A stretch of DNA of 64,000 nt from Utricularia gibba (Eukaryota; Streptophyta; Magnoliopsida; Lamiales; Lentibulariaceae): the NCBI GenBank assembly GCA_002189035.1, contig NEEC01000024.1:372001-436000 (forward strand), written 5' to 3'. The position numbers and the translations under genes are program-made. The notes beneath the pieces are model-generated. The model had not been told where the DNA came from. It did not search any database and saw nothing but the letters and a program-made list of their open reading frames with translations. This document shows positions 22,563 to 33,675 of the stretch, in pieces. Each line of letters begins with the position of its first letter. The stretch's first letter is position 1.

Positions 22563-23257
22563 TTACAATTCAAAGAGGCTGCGTATGAGATTGAGAGTGG
22601 ATGGAGAGTAGATGCTGAGTTGGGGTGAGAGGAGGAAAGAAGAAGCGCTGGGGCTTTGGAAGGCGTTGACGTTGTAGTTGTTCACATCTTCAGACTGATT
22701 CTGATTCCTTGCGCTTTGCAATAATGGACTAAAGTCGAAGAAGCTTGAGTCTGTTGCAGGTGAGAAAATGCTTCTTGGTATTGGTGGAAGTGAATGGGGA
22801 TTCGGAGAAAGAATTCCTGGGAACTGGCTGCTCCCTATCTGAACATCGGAACCAATCTCTATCCCTTCCAGTTGGAAAACACACTCTGAATCATGATCCA
22901 AAACTTGTTCAGAGGTCCTTGTTTTCTCGATCGATGCATAACGCGTTGCCGGAGAAACACCGCCACCGTCGATCTGGAAATCGAATGAGGAAGACCGACA
23001 CGCCTGCTGGGTGGATTGAGGAATGGCGGTAGAGGAGGAGCCCTGCCCCGTCAAGCGCTGAACTAGAGACATGAACTCATCGGGTTGCGCGTGAATGATT
23101 TTTGGAGAGACTGTGTATATGATGACGGGGGGCGGGGCTGCGCCAACGGAGGCTTTTTGATCTTGTGGGAATCCTTGCTCACTTTCAAGGGAGTCGGGCG
23201 TGGCCCGAGAAGCTCACGTTTTGGCGACCGGGCTGATGGATTTTCCGGGAAGTTCAT
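22563..23257 (-). CDS. VQ-motif protein, MKS1/VQ20-like (one-base frame break)
   Basis: VQ proteins are small plant nuclear regulators that bind WRKY factors and are often MAP-kinase substrates. From an ATG at 23257 the reverse strand encodes a Ser/Pro-rich start, then RELLGPRPTPLKVSKDSHKI and KKPP, which is the signature shared by MKS1 and VQ20. After one base of frame shift comes VIIYTVSPKIIHAQPDEF and the core FMSLVQRLTG, a perfect FxxxVQxLTG. The C-terminus has SP motifs and ends LNLIRSLFEL. The gene has no intron, as is usual for the family. Length is 695 bases, one short of 696 (231 residues). The break maps to the C/G run at 23127-23137. An upstream in-frame ATG at 23416 is less likely, because the family starts near the GPRP block. 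Confidence 0.85.
23127..23137 (-). other. One-base frame break in the VQ gene
   Basis: The reverse strand reads CCCCGCCCCCCG here. The KKPP block lies in one frame and VIIYTVSPK in the next, with no intron signals between them. One base missing from the C run accounts for the shift. Confidence 0.8.
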
Positions 23258-23379
23258 CGGAGAAGAAGATTGATTATCTCCTTGGAATTGGTTGGTTGAA
23301 ATGGAAGACGAGCAGAAAATGATAAATGTATCAGCGAAGGAAGTCAATGAAGTATGAAAGATGAAATGCACACCAATGA

Positions 23380-23387
23380 ATATATAC
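23380..23387 (-). promoter_or_regulatory. Candidate TATA box of the VQ gene
   Basis: TATATA on the reverse strand, about 120 bases upstream of the chosen ATG. Further upstream near 23524 lies GTTGACC, a W-box core, fitting a WRKY-linked gene. Both are motif matches only. Confidence 0.4.
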
Positions 23388-23419
23388 GTGTGCGTACTCG
23401 TCTTTGAATTCGTCAAACA

Positions 23420-24204
23420 AAGGGGGTTGCCTTGCCGGTGCAGTTATAAAGCGAAACCCGGTTCACAGTGATTTCAGAGGAGGACCGAGGGATGCGCTGT
23501 TTGTTCGTCACCGGGGACAGGGGACTGGTCAACAGCGGGAATTGGGGTTCCGACGCTACTCACAATTCATGATAATATATTGTGGAGATGATCCACCCAT
23601 CACCATCATTCTGCTTCTGAAATTGCACTGACTCGGTTCTGAAATGGTTTTCGCCGATGAACCGGTCTCCACCAACACGCGTTGACACGCTTTATGTCGA
23701 TTTGAGCTGGCCCAAATTTTTCCCAACCACCCATCGCAAAATAAGACGGAGGAGGAAGAATGGCGTCAAGTCTGAGCAGATATGAGCGGGAAGCTTGAGT
23801 TCTAAAATCCGCCCCATTGGTCTCCCGGGAAACACAGAAACGCAAACAACAGCATGTTGATTGTGGTTTTGTTTGCGTCTATGCATCCAGACACAAAGCC
23901 CAAGGGTGCTAGTTCTTGTTGCTGCGCACGATGTCATGCATTGGATGCATGGTGGGCTTGTCATACTTGGTGTTGTGATAAGTGGAGAAACTACATACAA
24001 TTCATTCTCTAATTCTTGGGGCTCTAACGTGAGGAGTGTAAATTGCTCAATAGAAGATACTTGTGAAGAAACAGAATCGTGAATAAGATGTTATTTTGGG
24101 TTATTACCCATTGCAATATTTACATAAGATTGTTCCTTTTATAGACAAGGATTTAATGACTGTCCACTATACCTATGCTTGTGTATAGGCTGTCATTGCA
24201 AAAG
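23420..24204. other. Intergenic stretch upstream of the VQ gene
   Basis: This contains no recognisable coding region. Part of it must be the VQ promoter. From about 23970 the composition resembles the AT-rich repeat flank on its right. Confidence 0.4.
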
Positions 24205-24420
24205 TGTTGGGGAGTGTAGTGGGTGAGATGGGGCTTGTATAGAATTTGTCCACCTCATGGGTCTTTTGGAGTCCAACCCACTTTCCTTTTCACCTTCTAG
24301 AGTCCAGCCCACTTCCTCTTTCTCTTTCTCACCATGCTTGAGACTTTTCCGCCATTTTGATTGGTGTGTGTTACAGCGATGACCTGCTTCATTAGACATC
24401 TTATGGAAATTCAATACCCT
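24205..24420. repeat. Interspersed module G, copy 1
   Basis: The segment from TGTTGGGGAGTGTAGTGGG to CTTCATTAGACATCTTATGG recurs at 46228-46415 and partly at 52725-52865. Shared blocks are CACTTTCCTTTTCACCTTC, CTTGAGACTTTTCCGCC and ATGACCTGCTTCATTAGACA. It lies 3' of a copia relic here but 5' of Tat-type LTRs at the other two sites. Its class is not settled. Confidence 0.6.
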
Positions 24421-24479
24421 TTCATGATGAAGTAGGTCGTTAAGATTTGGAAGGACTTGGATATGTAGTTCATAGCTTC

Positions 24480-25070
24480 CTTTGATTGAATTGTCTTCAC
24501 TTCATCCTTGAATTAGGGTTTGATAATTCAGATTTTTGAGAGAAGAAATACATCCTTTTTTCAGATCTTTCATGCAAAAATTTGATTGAGCTTCATTAGT
24601 ATCATTAGGAATCTGCAGTAAAGGTATTAGACCTAACTTATCTCGTAGTTGAAGGAATTGTTTGGGATACAACAATTTCGTCAAAATATTTTCCACTTGT
24701 CATTTAGTTGAAATATGCTCGAGCTTGATTAATTTCTCCTTGATTTAGTTTATCACCACATGGAAGTTTATTTGGATGTGCTTGGTTCTTCCAAAGAAAG
24801 CCAGATTGTTTCCGATAGCAATAGTTGATTTGTTGTCTAGAAATATTGTGCTTCACTTGTCAATGTAGAAATCCAGGTCCTTTAGCAGTTTGTGAATCCA
24901 CATAGTGTGATTAGAGGCGGTAGTAGCAGCTATATATTCAGCTTTGGATGATGATTGTACCACTATGGATTGTTTTTTGCTATTCCATGCAAATGCACAA
25001 CCACTTATTATAAAGAAATATCCACTTGTAGACTTCATGTCTTTATTATTACCTGCATAATTACTCTCAT
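24480..25070 (-). pseudogene. Ty1/copia RNase H relic
   Basis: The reverse strand encodes MKSTSGYFFIISGCAFAWNS and KKQSIVVQSSSKAEYIAATT. After a stop come IFLDNKSTIAIGNN, GRTKHIQINFH and QVENILTKLL. These are the standard copia RNase H landmarks (STSGY, SSKKQ..V..SS.EAEY, CDNKSAI, KHI....H, ADILTK). Only the 3' end of pol is present, with at least two stops. Confidence 0.85.
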
Positions 25071-25790
25071 AATGTCTTTATTATTATTCCCACCTTGGAG
25101 GAGAGTTCACCCCTCGCCTTGGCGTTCATGGGTTGCTATTATGCTCTTCATGTTGTTGAGGTTCAAAAGCCCTATTCTCATGCCACCCTAGCGCAAGCAC
25201 TGATTGCAAATGGTTTTCATTCGCTCCTGTGTGATTGTGCCTTCCTAAACCATGTTCCAACGCCATGCTGGTTAGTCCTAGGTCTAATAATGCACCTGTG
25301 GGTCCTTTTCGGAGAAGTTCCACACCTCGATTCAATCCCAACCATGCTGCTGTTCGTTCCTTGCATGCTCTTGATCAGATCCATCACTACGCCTTTGATA
25401 TGACCCTACACGTTCACGATTAGCAAAAGACATGCCTATACCTAGTTTTTCATTTGTTAGCAAAGCTGATCCAATAACCCTGTTTGGCTAGTGTATATTC
25501 CCGTCCACTATCTAGTTCAGACATTACCAGATAGTCCTCCTCATGCCTAGAATGCCTCCTAGAAATGTTTTCCTTGCGTTGTGCTTGTGCTTAATGATTT
25601 TCCAACCAAATTCTCCAATAGATCCGGTCAATTTCAAGTTCCAGTGGATATAGCTTAGTTGAAGCCTTATGCCTGCGCAAGCAACACTACTTAAAAGCAA
25701 CTACTTGCGCAAGTATGCTAAACAGAATGTCTTCAAAAAAATCTCAAAATAATCAGAAATGAAATCAAAAAAGAAATTTCAAAGGAATAC
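25071..25790. other. Unassigned, probable decayed Athila leader/internal DNA
   Basis: This lies between a copia relic and a reverse-oriented Athila primer-binding site, so its right part should be the leader of that element. It has open frames on both strands near 25095-25423 but no family motif. The palindromic TTGCGCAA core recurs at 25710 and 26426. Confidence 0.4.
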
Positions 25791-25794
25791 AATT

Positions 25795-25811
25795 GCCCGG
25801 CAACGATGCCA
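25795..25811 (-). other. Athila-type primer-binding site
   Basis: The reverse strand reads TGGCATCGTTGCCGGGC directly after the end of an LTR. It is a variant of the TGGCGCCGTTGCCGGGG site used by Athila-group elements (tRNA-Asp type). Confidence 0.75.
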
Positions 25812-25817
25812 AAAACT

Positions 25818-26832
25818 TGATGGTAATTCTACAAGTGTACAGAAATCATCGAAGTAATATATAAAGATCGTATCCACAGGAAATTGTAATTAGAATTTTC
25901 TTTTCAAAACAATGAATCAAAAGACCAAAAACAAAGTGAAAGAATGGTTTTAAAACTATAAAGAAAAGTGGCTTTGGATCTAGAATCCACCTTGCTTAAA
26001 ACTCGTCCTTGTGTGTGTGTAAACCTTGAGGACTAACCTGTTTGTACAAGTTTTGAGGGTGTCATTCTAAAATAGTGCTAATCAGTGACCATTATAGTAC
26101 TGTCCTTTGTTTAGTAGGATTATAGAATCAACCATGCCACCAGAATCATTTTGCCTCTTGTGATAACCCATGTTTTCCCCACACCCAAAGCTGACCTCAA
26201 CACCTCTCACGTCGTAGACAAATTAGACAGAATGTGTCTTACCAACAATGTCCAATTGAGTCCTTCTCCTTAGATGTTTGAGATCGATCTTTGATTCTTC
26301 CACACTCCTTTAAGGTTATATGGTACTAAAGATCACGTTGGTAAAGAAAATGTTGCGAAAAACAGAATCAAACCCCAAATTAAATGATGAAGAACATAGT
26401 AAGTCAGTCACATGTGCAGGACTTGCGCAAGTAAGGCTTCACTATAAATCCTTAACCACAAACGCTCACACGCACATGCTCGAATCTAAACAACAAAATT
26501 TTATGAAAAAAAAGGAAAAGAATCTAAAACATGCTCGACTCAACTCTAAACCCTAAAACTGCCTCAAATTCTCCGGACTTCGGGTTGCAGTCTTTTTATA
26601 TCGGTGAGGATTTGTCGAGCTTATTTGATAGACTCATATCAAATCTTCTATCTGAATCTTGAAAGATGTGATGCAAATCTTCTAGGATAAGATCCAAATC
26701 TTTCAAGATAAGATGCGAATCTTATCTTGTACGAGAATCTTTGATTGAGTCTTCATCCAAATAGATCAAATCTTTGCCTCCACCAAAGTCAATTAAAAAA
26801 TCCTCCAAATTATGTCTTTTGATTACTTTTCA
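25818..26832 (-). repeat. Athila-type LTR H
   Basis: In reverse orientation the end reads GATACGATCTTTATATATTAC...CTTGTAGAATTACCATCA, then the primer-binding site, a typical Athila LTR end. The start of the LTR is not clear; I place it where Tat sequence resumes. The interval from 26620 to 26760 contains several short 'aaatctt' and 'gatgcgaatctt' repeats. Confidence 0.55.
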
Positions 26833-26859
26833 TGGAACCAATTTTCAATCACAACATTT

Positions 26860-26877
26860 TGGCACCCACCGTGGGGC
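26860..26877 (+). other. Primer-binding site of Tat-1
   Basis: TGGCACCCACCGTGGGGC follows CAACA, the LTR end. This form (TGGCGCCCACCGTGGGGC) is typical of Tat-lineage elements. Confidence 0.7.
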
Positions 26878-27387
26878 AAGATCAATTGTCCCACACTCGA
26901 GAATCCACAAAAGCTATCCGCCAACTACTTAACATGGCGAATATGAATATCGTTGTTAACACCAGCATTAAAGGAAGTGCCAATGTACAAGATCTTGGCA
27001 TGATGGTGATAAATTAGGAACAACTCAAGGTATTGATGACCAAAACATTCTCGGACGTCATCTGGACTGAACTCGAATGCATAGGAGGAAACCTCAGAGA
27101 TGGTGGGAAGGGCTAGAAAGGAACCAGTGGAGCAAGAATATCTCTAGGAGTCAGAGATGGAGTCGGAAATTGAAGAACATCTAAGGTAGAGAAAGAGGCG
27201 TGACAAATTATTTATGTACCAGGACTAGACAAGAAGGAGAAGGCTAGGAAATCTTGGATCGAAAGAGGATGAATTGAGGAGAGAGCTAGAGGAAATTCAG
27301 ATGAAAAAGAGAGAAATTGGTTTTCAAACAAATTGAACAACTCAGAAAACTCAGGGGTTTAAAGAAGCCTTCAAAAAAAATGTATGA

Positions 27388-27770
27388 ATGGGATGCGGGG
27401 GTGTATTGACCTACATTGATTTGGCCTTGAAAAGTAGTACTGAGGAGCTAACATTAACAACGGCCTTGCGCTTCGACCCTATTTCGGATGACCTCATTGG
27501 GGAAGAACTTGAAAGAGGATTTAGAGTGCTAGACGGTTTGCTGATATATGATGGAAAGGGGGATCCTATATCTCATGTGATCGATTTTGATATGAGAATG
27601 GCAATAATTCAACATATTGAGGCCATGGAATGCAAAATGTTCACTTGCTCACTGTAGAGGAGAGCGAAGACTTGTTTTAAACAACTGGATCTGTGTATTG
27701 TCTATCTTACAGGGAGTTGGTGTTTCTCTTCACCAGTCAATATGCTTTCAATATTGAAGTCCCACCATCC
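27388..27770 (+). pseudogene. Tat-1 gag relic
   Basis: The frame contains FRVLDGLLIYDGKGDPISHV, equivalent to the Tat gag block 'P.L..YDG..DP..HL..F'. In a second frame it continues with CFKQLD and SYRELVFLFTSQYAF, equivalent to 'W...LP..SI.S..EL...F...F'. It is broken by a stop near 27655 and ends abruptly where RNase H sequence begins, so the rest of gag, protease and RT are deleted. Confidence 0.7.
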
Positions 27771-27809
27771 AAGGTGACCCCGAAGTTGAAAATTGTATTT
27801 CCAACATCA

Positions 27810-28394
27810 ATATATTGTGGTATTTATGAATCAGCCTTTGAAGAACATACTCTCTCACCTCAAAATAGTAGGAAGAATTGCCAAGTGGGCGGTTGAGTTA
27901 AGCACTATGGATATCGAATTTACCTTTAGAACGCAAATAAGGCCCAACTACTAGCTGATTTTGTTGTGAAAATGACAAGACCCACAGATTGGTTCATTAA
28001 GACTAACGATCAATGGTGTATGCATGTAAACAAATCAACATATAATGGAGCTATAGGAGGAATAGACATCAAGATCTTGGAAAGAGATCACATCTATCTT
28101 ATTATGAAGTTCTTATTTCCAACTATCAACAACATAGCCGAATATGAAGCTTTGATTGAAGGGATTAAGATGGCCAAAGAAATTGGGGTCCCAAAGCTTC
28201 ATATCTATATAGACTTCCGATTAGTGCAAGTCCAGTTCTCTGGTGAATTTGAGACTCACGATCCCATGATGGCCTTATATTGTGTTAAGGTGAAAGAGCA
28301 TGCGAAAACTTTCAAAGAATTCACATTATCACATGTAGCTCACAAACAGAACATATTGGCAGACAACATCGCTTGGTTTACTACTAGGTTTTAG
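27810..28394 (+). pseudogene. Tat-1 RNase H relic (archaeal-type RNase H of Tat elements)
   Basis: This begins with LKNILSHLKIVGRIAKWAVE and LSTMDIEF, the tether between the first and second RNase H of Tat elements. NNIAEYEALIEGIKMAKEIG then marks the additional RNase H domain, followed by the LSHVAHKQNILAD block. The expected YVDGS motif reads HVNKS, so the first catalytic Asp is lost. A long open stretch runs from 27966 to 28394. Confidence 0.8.
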
Positions 28395-28570
28395 GATTTG
28401 AGAGAAGAAGCATAGTAATTCAGTTACAAGACCAACCTTCAGTAACATTGCTAGCAGTTAATCACATCTCTTACCAACCCATGAACAATATCTCTCCTCA
28501 GCTAAACTCTTAGGAGGATTGGAGGGAACCATACATTCAGTTCCTAAAAATAGGGGAAACTTCCACTAGC

Positions 28571-29283
28571 ATGTTGGAGGCTCGAAAATTGGAAGTTAGG
28601 GCAAGAAGGTATTTGGTGCTCGAGGGAGTTTTCTATAAGAAAGCTTTTTGTAGACCCTTGTTGACATGCATTGGGAGAGAGCACTCTCAGAAGCTTATTA
28701 CTGATTTGCATGAAGAGGAGTGCGGTACCCATATCGACATATGGTCCTTGTGTAGAAAGGCATTGAGGAGTGGATACCATTGGCCAACCATGAAACGTGA
28801 TATTATGGATTTGTTAAAGAAGTGCAAAGCATGCCAATATCACTCTCGCGCCCATTCGATTGATGGAGAGTAGACATTATGGGACCCTTCCCCCAGACGT
28901 CCGGTCAAAGAAAGTTCATGATTGTGGCAATTGAATACTTCTTCTAATGCGTGGAAGTAGAAGCTCTGGCCAAAATATCAAAAGAAACCGTTATCTACTT
29001 TTTATGGAGAAATGTCTCATCTAGTTTGGAATACCCCATGAGTTGGTAATAAATAATGAAACTCAATTTGCAGAGGGCAAGATGGATGCTTTCTTAGACA
29101 TATATTCCATCAAACACAATTTCACCTCAGTATATCATCCATAGAGCAATGTTCTTAGAGAAGTCACGAATCGGACACTTCGACAAGGCATAAAAACTAA
29201 ACTTGAAGTTTTCAGTGGGTTTATGGTTATATCACACAACTCTTTGGACCACCATGGATAAATCTCAGTTTTGAATGGTGTAT
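28571..29283 (+). pseudogene. Tat-1 integrase relic, cut by an Athila insertion
   Basis: The zinc-binding module is well kept: DLHEEECGTHIDIWSLCRKA, GYHWPTMKRDI and KKCKACQYH give an H-H-C-C set. Core blocks follow in broken frames (DIMGPFPQTSGQ, and a TDNGTQF equivalent decayed to INNETQF). The sequence stops at 29283 where LTR A begins. The matching C-terminal part resumes near 31766. Confidence 0.8.
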
Positions 29284-30820
29284 TGATAAGTGTCATTTTA
29301 TACTTATTTAATATGTATGATTATGTGTTAATTTAAGATTAAGTCACCCAAATGAGGAGCTATATTAATAAGTATTTTATTTTACTAGAAAATACTAATT
29401 ATTATTATTTATCCATATTTTTGTATTGTTTTCATGTAGTTTCACCCAAAGTGGCAGGAGATAGTCTTGGAGTGTTGCATGAGGCTAACTGGAGAGTAGA
29501 CACCAACGTTTCATGACTTATACGCAACTTGCAGCAATTTGAGCGGAAGACTGATACTAGTCAAGGTCCATGATTTACGATATGTCAAAGTCTATATTAA
29601 TGATTGAGTGCTTATTTGCACGAATGGTAAAGCTAGCTGCACATGCAAAATAGAAAGAATGATGGAGAAAGAGCAGAGGAAGTTAATGCACATGAGAGTG
29701 AATCAAAGAAAAATTGGAACACTTTGAATGGGACTTTACTCCCTTTTATTTTTCACACTAGAACTTGTTCTTTCCTCTTCATTTAAGGAAGGAAGAACAC
29801 TTTACCTTTCTGCTTTCGAATTCTGTTTTCATGGCTATTCATGGCTAAACCTTTTTAGTTTCTGTGAGTAGATGAAGTTCCCTTCAATGTCTTGAGCACC
29901 AATCTTGGTTCTTTACTGAATTTCTTCCAGATTTTGCATATTTATGTAACGTCTCCAGGTCACGATCTATGAGTAGCAGGCCATTCCTCACGGATTTTTA
30001 TAAAGAGCAAGGTGAAAAGTATCATCTCCAAACCTATCGGTTTGAGGGAGATAGTGAATTGTCTGTGATCAGGATACCGCTATAATAGATGGGTAATGAC
30101 GCTGATAAGGCTTTAAATCGAGAACGGGTTATAGGACCCAATTTGTAGGGTTCAGTACAAGTTGTTCATTAAATAGAGTAGAAAAAAAAAAGAGAAAATA
30201 TAGGAGAGAGAGTAGCCTCCAGGCAGCACTCCAATAGCCTCCAGGCTATAAGTACTCGTTCAATTTCAGCCTCTCCTTGGCAGTAGGGTATATGCCTTAA
30301 GTTCAGCACTTGGGTTGGGCTTGTTCTTCTTCTTGTAAGTGGTGGGCTCGGTCCATGGAGTAAGGTCCACATCACACATAGAATTTGATTTTAAGGGAAT
30401 TCGATGACAATCCTCTTGTCTTTTCAATCGTCCAAGGGGGAATCACATGAGGCTATTCCCATACTTCTTTGTCAATCAGAGTGTAAGGGAGAGTAGGCTA
30501 TTCCTTGCTTTTATAACCAATTATTTGGAAGAAATTAGTGAAAGCTGAGGCGAGGATGGACAACGGAGAAATTGGAAACTCTTTCCCCTTTACTTATGGT
30601 GTAAGAAACTGCTTCTCTTATTCAAGGTCCATTACTTACGTTGTATTTTGAATTTCAATAGTCTTAAAACCCCCTTTTATAAACCCATGATGATTTGTAA
30701 AAGTTTAGCGTAAAACACTTTTCGCAAAACTCAACTCCGTGAGATCGAAAAGTGTACTACACTTATTTATGTTTTTACGTTTTTCAAATTTAGAATTTGT
30801 TGAGGAAGCAACATGTAACA
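29284..30820 (+). repeat. Athila-type 5' LTR A, copy 3 (full length)
   Basis: This runs from TGATAAGTGTCATTTTATAC to GAAGCAACATGTAACA, 1537 bases, and is followed by an Athila primer-binding site. It sits inside Tat-1 integrase. Several hundred bases match the solo LTR at 41636-42901, block for block. A poly-T and T-rich tract follows in the leader at about 30870-30915. Confidence 0.85.
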
Positions 30821-30826
30821 ATTGTT

Positions 30827-30845
30827 TGGTGCCGTTGCCGGAGAG
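30827..30845 (+). other. Athila primer-binding site
   Basis: TGGTGCCGTTGCCGGAGAG, six bases beyond the LTR end, is a variant of the Athila site TGGCGCCGTTGCCGGGGAG. Confidence 0.8.
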
Positions 30846-31084
30846 TTGTGTATTTTCGTGTTTGGTGTTGAGTATAGTTTTTCTTTTTCTTTCTTCTTGT
30901 TTTTTTTTTTTTTTGTCTCTATTTTGATGTTGTATTTTTTGGTTTTTATGCATTCATCTCCACTGAAGAGCCACCAAAGGTTGAGATTGTAATGAGAATC
31001 CTTGTGTCCGTTAGATGTAGAGATTGAGTGCATATTTTTGGTGAAAAGAGAGAGAAAATTTTTAGTTCATCTGTTGACAAAGAA

Positions 31085-31765
31085 ATGGCCACTCAACCAT
31101 CTACTAGAGTCCCCATAGTTCGTGAAGAATAGTAGCATCAACATCCTCAAATTTTTCCTATTGTATCAATCGCCAATCATGGCCTAGGAATAAGAACAAT
31201 TAAAGAGGAAATCACCGCAAGCCTTGCTGACTGACCACTTTACAACACTTTTTACATGGAAGAGGACTTTGAGCTATACCCATATCTATTCCAGACACTT
31301 ACTAAGTTTTTTGGGAGAGAGAATGACAACCCGAATCACCATTTACGAGAGTTGCCCACGACTTGTGCATCCATGCACCCAAAGGAAGCAACGAAGAACC
31401 AAGTCAAGCTGTGGCTCTTCCCCTTAAATCTCAATGAGCGAGCCTTGGAGTGGCTGTATGGTCTACCAACATGCTCTATTGCAATCTGGGAACAAATGGT
31501 TCAAAAATTTCTTGATAGATATGTGCCCCTAGGGAGAGCCTCATTGGAAGAAGAGCTATAGCCACTATTCAAAAAAGTGAAGGAGATAATTTGCAAGAGT
31601 ATTATGATAGATTCAATTGTATTTGCAACACTTATCTACAACATGGACTTACGAAAAGCCAAATCTTGCAGCATTTTTACAAATGACTGACCCACATGAT
31701 TAGAGGACAAATAGATGCTACTTGTAAAATCAATGCACAAAGTGGTAAAACACTACAGCTAAGTA
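31085..31765 (+). pseudogene. Athila-type gag relic
   Basis: An ATG at 31085 opens the gag about 260 bases after the primer-binding site. Recognisable parts are the N-terminal NHGLGIRTIKEEITASLAD, FGRENDNPNHHLREL, and the retrotrans_gag block NQVKLWLFPLNLNERALEWL followed by IAIWEQMVQKFLDRYVP. A further block in another frame reads NLQEYYDRFNCICNTYLQHG. Several stops and two shifts break it. The element ends here, and Tat-1 sequence resumes directly, so its 3' half and 3' LTR are missing. Confidence 0.8.
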
Positions 31766-32000
31766 AGCAATGCTGAATTGAAAACATTTGAGCTTCAGTC
31801 TTTGGAAGAAAAACATCAAAATATATACTCAACTCGGGCAACAAGTTGGTGTGCTGAAGGAAATTCTCAAAAGGAGACTTGAGTCCTCTGGAGCATCCAA
31901 ACACAAAGTTATGTTGGGAAACTGGAATGCAATTGGGAAGGCCCCTACTCCATCGTGAAGGTACTCAATAAGGGGCCATGTCTATGAGATTTCAGAATTA
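31766..32000 (+). pseudogene. Tat-1 integrase C-terminus
   Basis: The frame includes SYVGKLECNWEGPYSIVKVL, matching RYVGKLERNWEGPYRISRLI in the third Tat copy at about 61880. This is the resumption of the integrase interrupted at 29283 and marks the right limit of the Athila insertion. Confidence 0.8.
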
Positions 32001-32170
32001 GAATTGGAATAAGAGGAAAAGAAAAGGTAGAATAGAGAAAGATCATACATAAACAATGACCAATTGGAAAGCATTATGTATTTTAGTAAGTTTATGATGA
32101 CAAAGATAAAACATGCAGCATGATCAATCAGAGAACACCGCATGTAAATATGGTATTGACATGTGTTTCA

Positions 32171-33670
32171 TGTTGGGTTTCTCGTAGACATCGTATGTCT
32201 CAAAAGCAGCGGAATTTTAAAATTTTGAGAAACCCCCAACGCAGATCTTGGAATACGGTATACATCAGACTAAGGGATGCTGAAATACCTTTCAAATGAC
32301 TCTGTTGTTCACCAACCGCCAATAGGAGACGGCCTCTATGGTATCCAAACGTGGAGCACTCCGTCGATAACCTTCTCAAGGCTCTTGAATGCTGGTCGAA
32401 TTCCTTAGGTATTAGTAGAGAAAAACGCCTCCTTGTGGATTAGTCTCTGAAAGCACGAAGACCCTTGGAGTAGATCTAAAGATCTAAATTTTTTGATAGA
32501 TATATGGTAACATATCAAATCATATCTCCGTAAAGATTTTATCTTGTGGAGATATGTATATGTTCGAAATCTTATCTATATATGATCTTTTATTTTGAGT
32601 TTAATCAATATTAATCTCAAAATAACTCTCAATTTAATTTATCCACTTTACCAATTACATCTCATGTAATTGTGTCATTCTATTTTATATCGTTGAGTGA
32701 CTCCACTATTATGTGTGACCCTATAGGCTTCTTCAATCAAGGCCTTAATAATGGATTTATTAATTAACTCTTAATTAATCAAATCCATCATTATCGATCA
32801 TGAGTGATGTCTAGCAACATATCATGATCCCCAGGATGTAAGAATAATCAGGTGAACTGATTGAGCCTTTCCATGACCAGCCACCATGCAATGAACAGCT
32901 TTCATCATACTTATATCTCATTCGATACTAGAACATGGGTGTGTGTCTTTCTGATGTATCGAACTTATAATTGCATTCAAGCACTAATACTCAATGACCT
33001 ACTCAAACAATTCGAGTGTCATTACCCTGAGCCTAGGACTTACTGTTAGGCTTTGATGCAATTACTTGAGATATGATCTCATTGCTAACATGAGTGATGA
33101 ATCCTTTATTGATCAATCAACTATCTCCAAACTTAAGGAGTCACATCCCTACTCATCCATATTAGGCAAGCCATGGTTAGGCTCCCATTAGTAATGAGCG
33201 AAAATGTGAGCTTAAGATCAAGATAACTTTGTTGACCTCAAATCTAAGCTTAATTGCACGGCTGTCATATTCAAGATCTTGCTACTGACACTTGGTTAGC
33301 TTCCCATAGTAGCATCTCGAAGATGAGTCATCCAGTGATTCGATTCTCTAATCGACACCCACACATAGGTTCTAGTAATCTCATTACATCAATTGTGAGA
33401 ACCATTGCCTAAACTGTTTAGGGAACTCAATGTGTGCCAGCTTATTCGTATTTGTGATATCTTAATTTCACAAATACTCTAGCTAGGGAGTTTTTAACTT
33501 GACCATGAGTGCTTGAAGAATCTCACATTATGATCTCATCATAATTTCTATAGCACATAGATCAAGTAGAGGATTTTATCAATGATATAAATTTGATCAC
33601 AATTCAAAGTAAATATCATAAGATAAGATTGGCCAATGAGTTGATTGTCTCTAGAACACATACACTAACA
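32171..33670 (-). repeat. Solo copia LTR B, copy 2, with TTTCA target duplication
   Basis: This 1500-base LTR begins TGTTGGGTTTCTCGTAG and ends ACATACACTAACA in the direction shown, so it lies in reverse orientation. The five bases TTTCA occur on both sides (32166-32170 and 33671-33675). Intact TG...CA termini with a target duplication and no internal sequence mark a solo LTR formed by recombination. Confidence 0.92.
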
Positions 33671-33675
33671 TTTCA

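Noticed and set aside
23063-23416. Longer VQ protein starting at 23416
   Set aside because: The extra N-terminus is hydrophobic and unlike the family, and it covers the likely TATA box. The ATG at 23257 fits the family start.
24205-24420. A short terminal-repeat retrotransposon (TRIM) made of module G
   Set aside because: TG...CA-like limits are present but there is no flanking duplication in any copy and no second repeat, so the class is left open.
30870-30915. Poly-T tract as the tail of a reverse-strand SINE or LINE
   Set aside because: It lies in the leader directly after the Athila primer-binding site and is matched by a similar pyrimidine tract in the leader at 59700-59760.
32861-33049. 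A 62-codon frame found antisense within LTR B copies 2 and 5 with nearly identical translation
   Set aside because: It lacks an ATG at the shared start and is broken by a stop in the copy at 50565-52014. Similarity only reflects LTR similarity.
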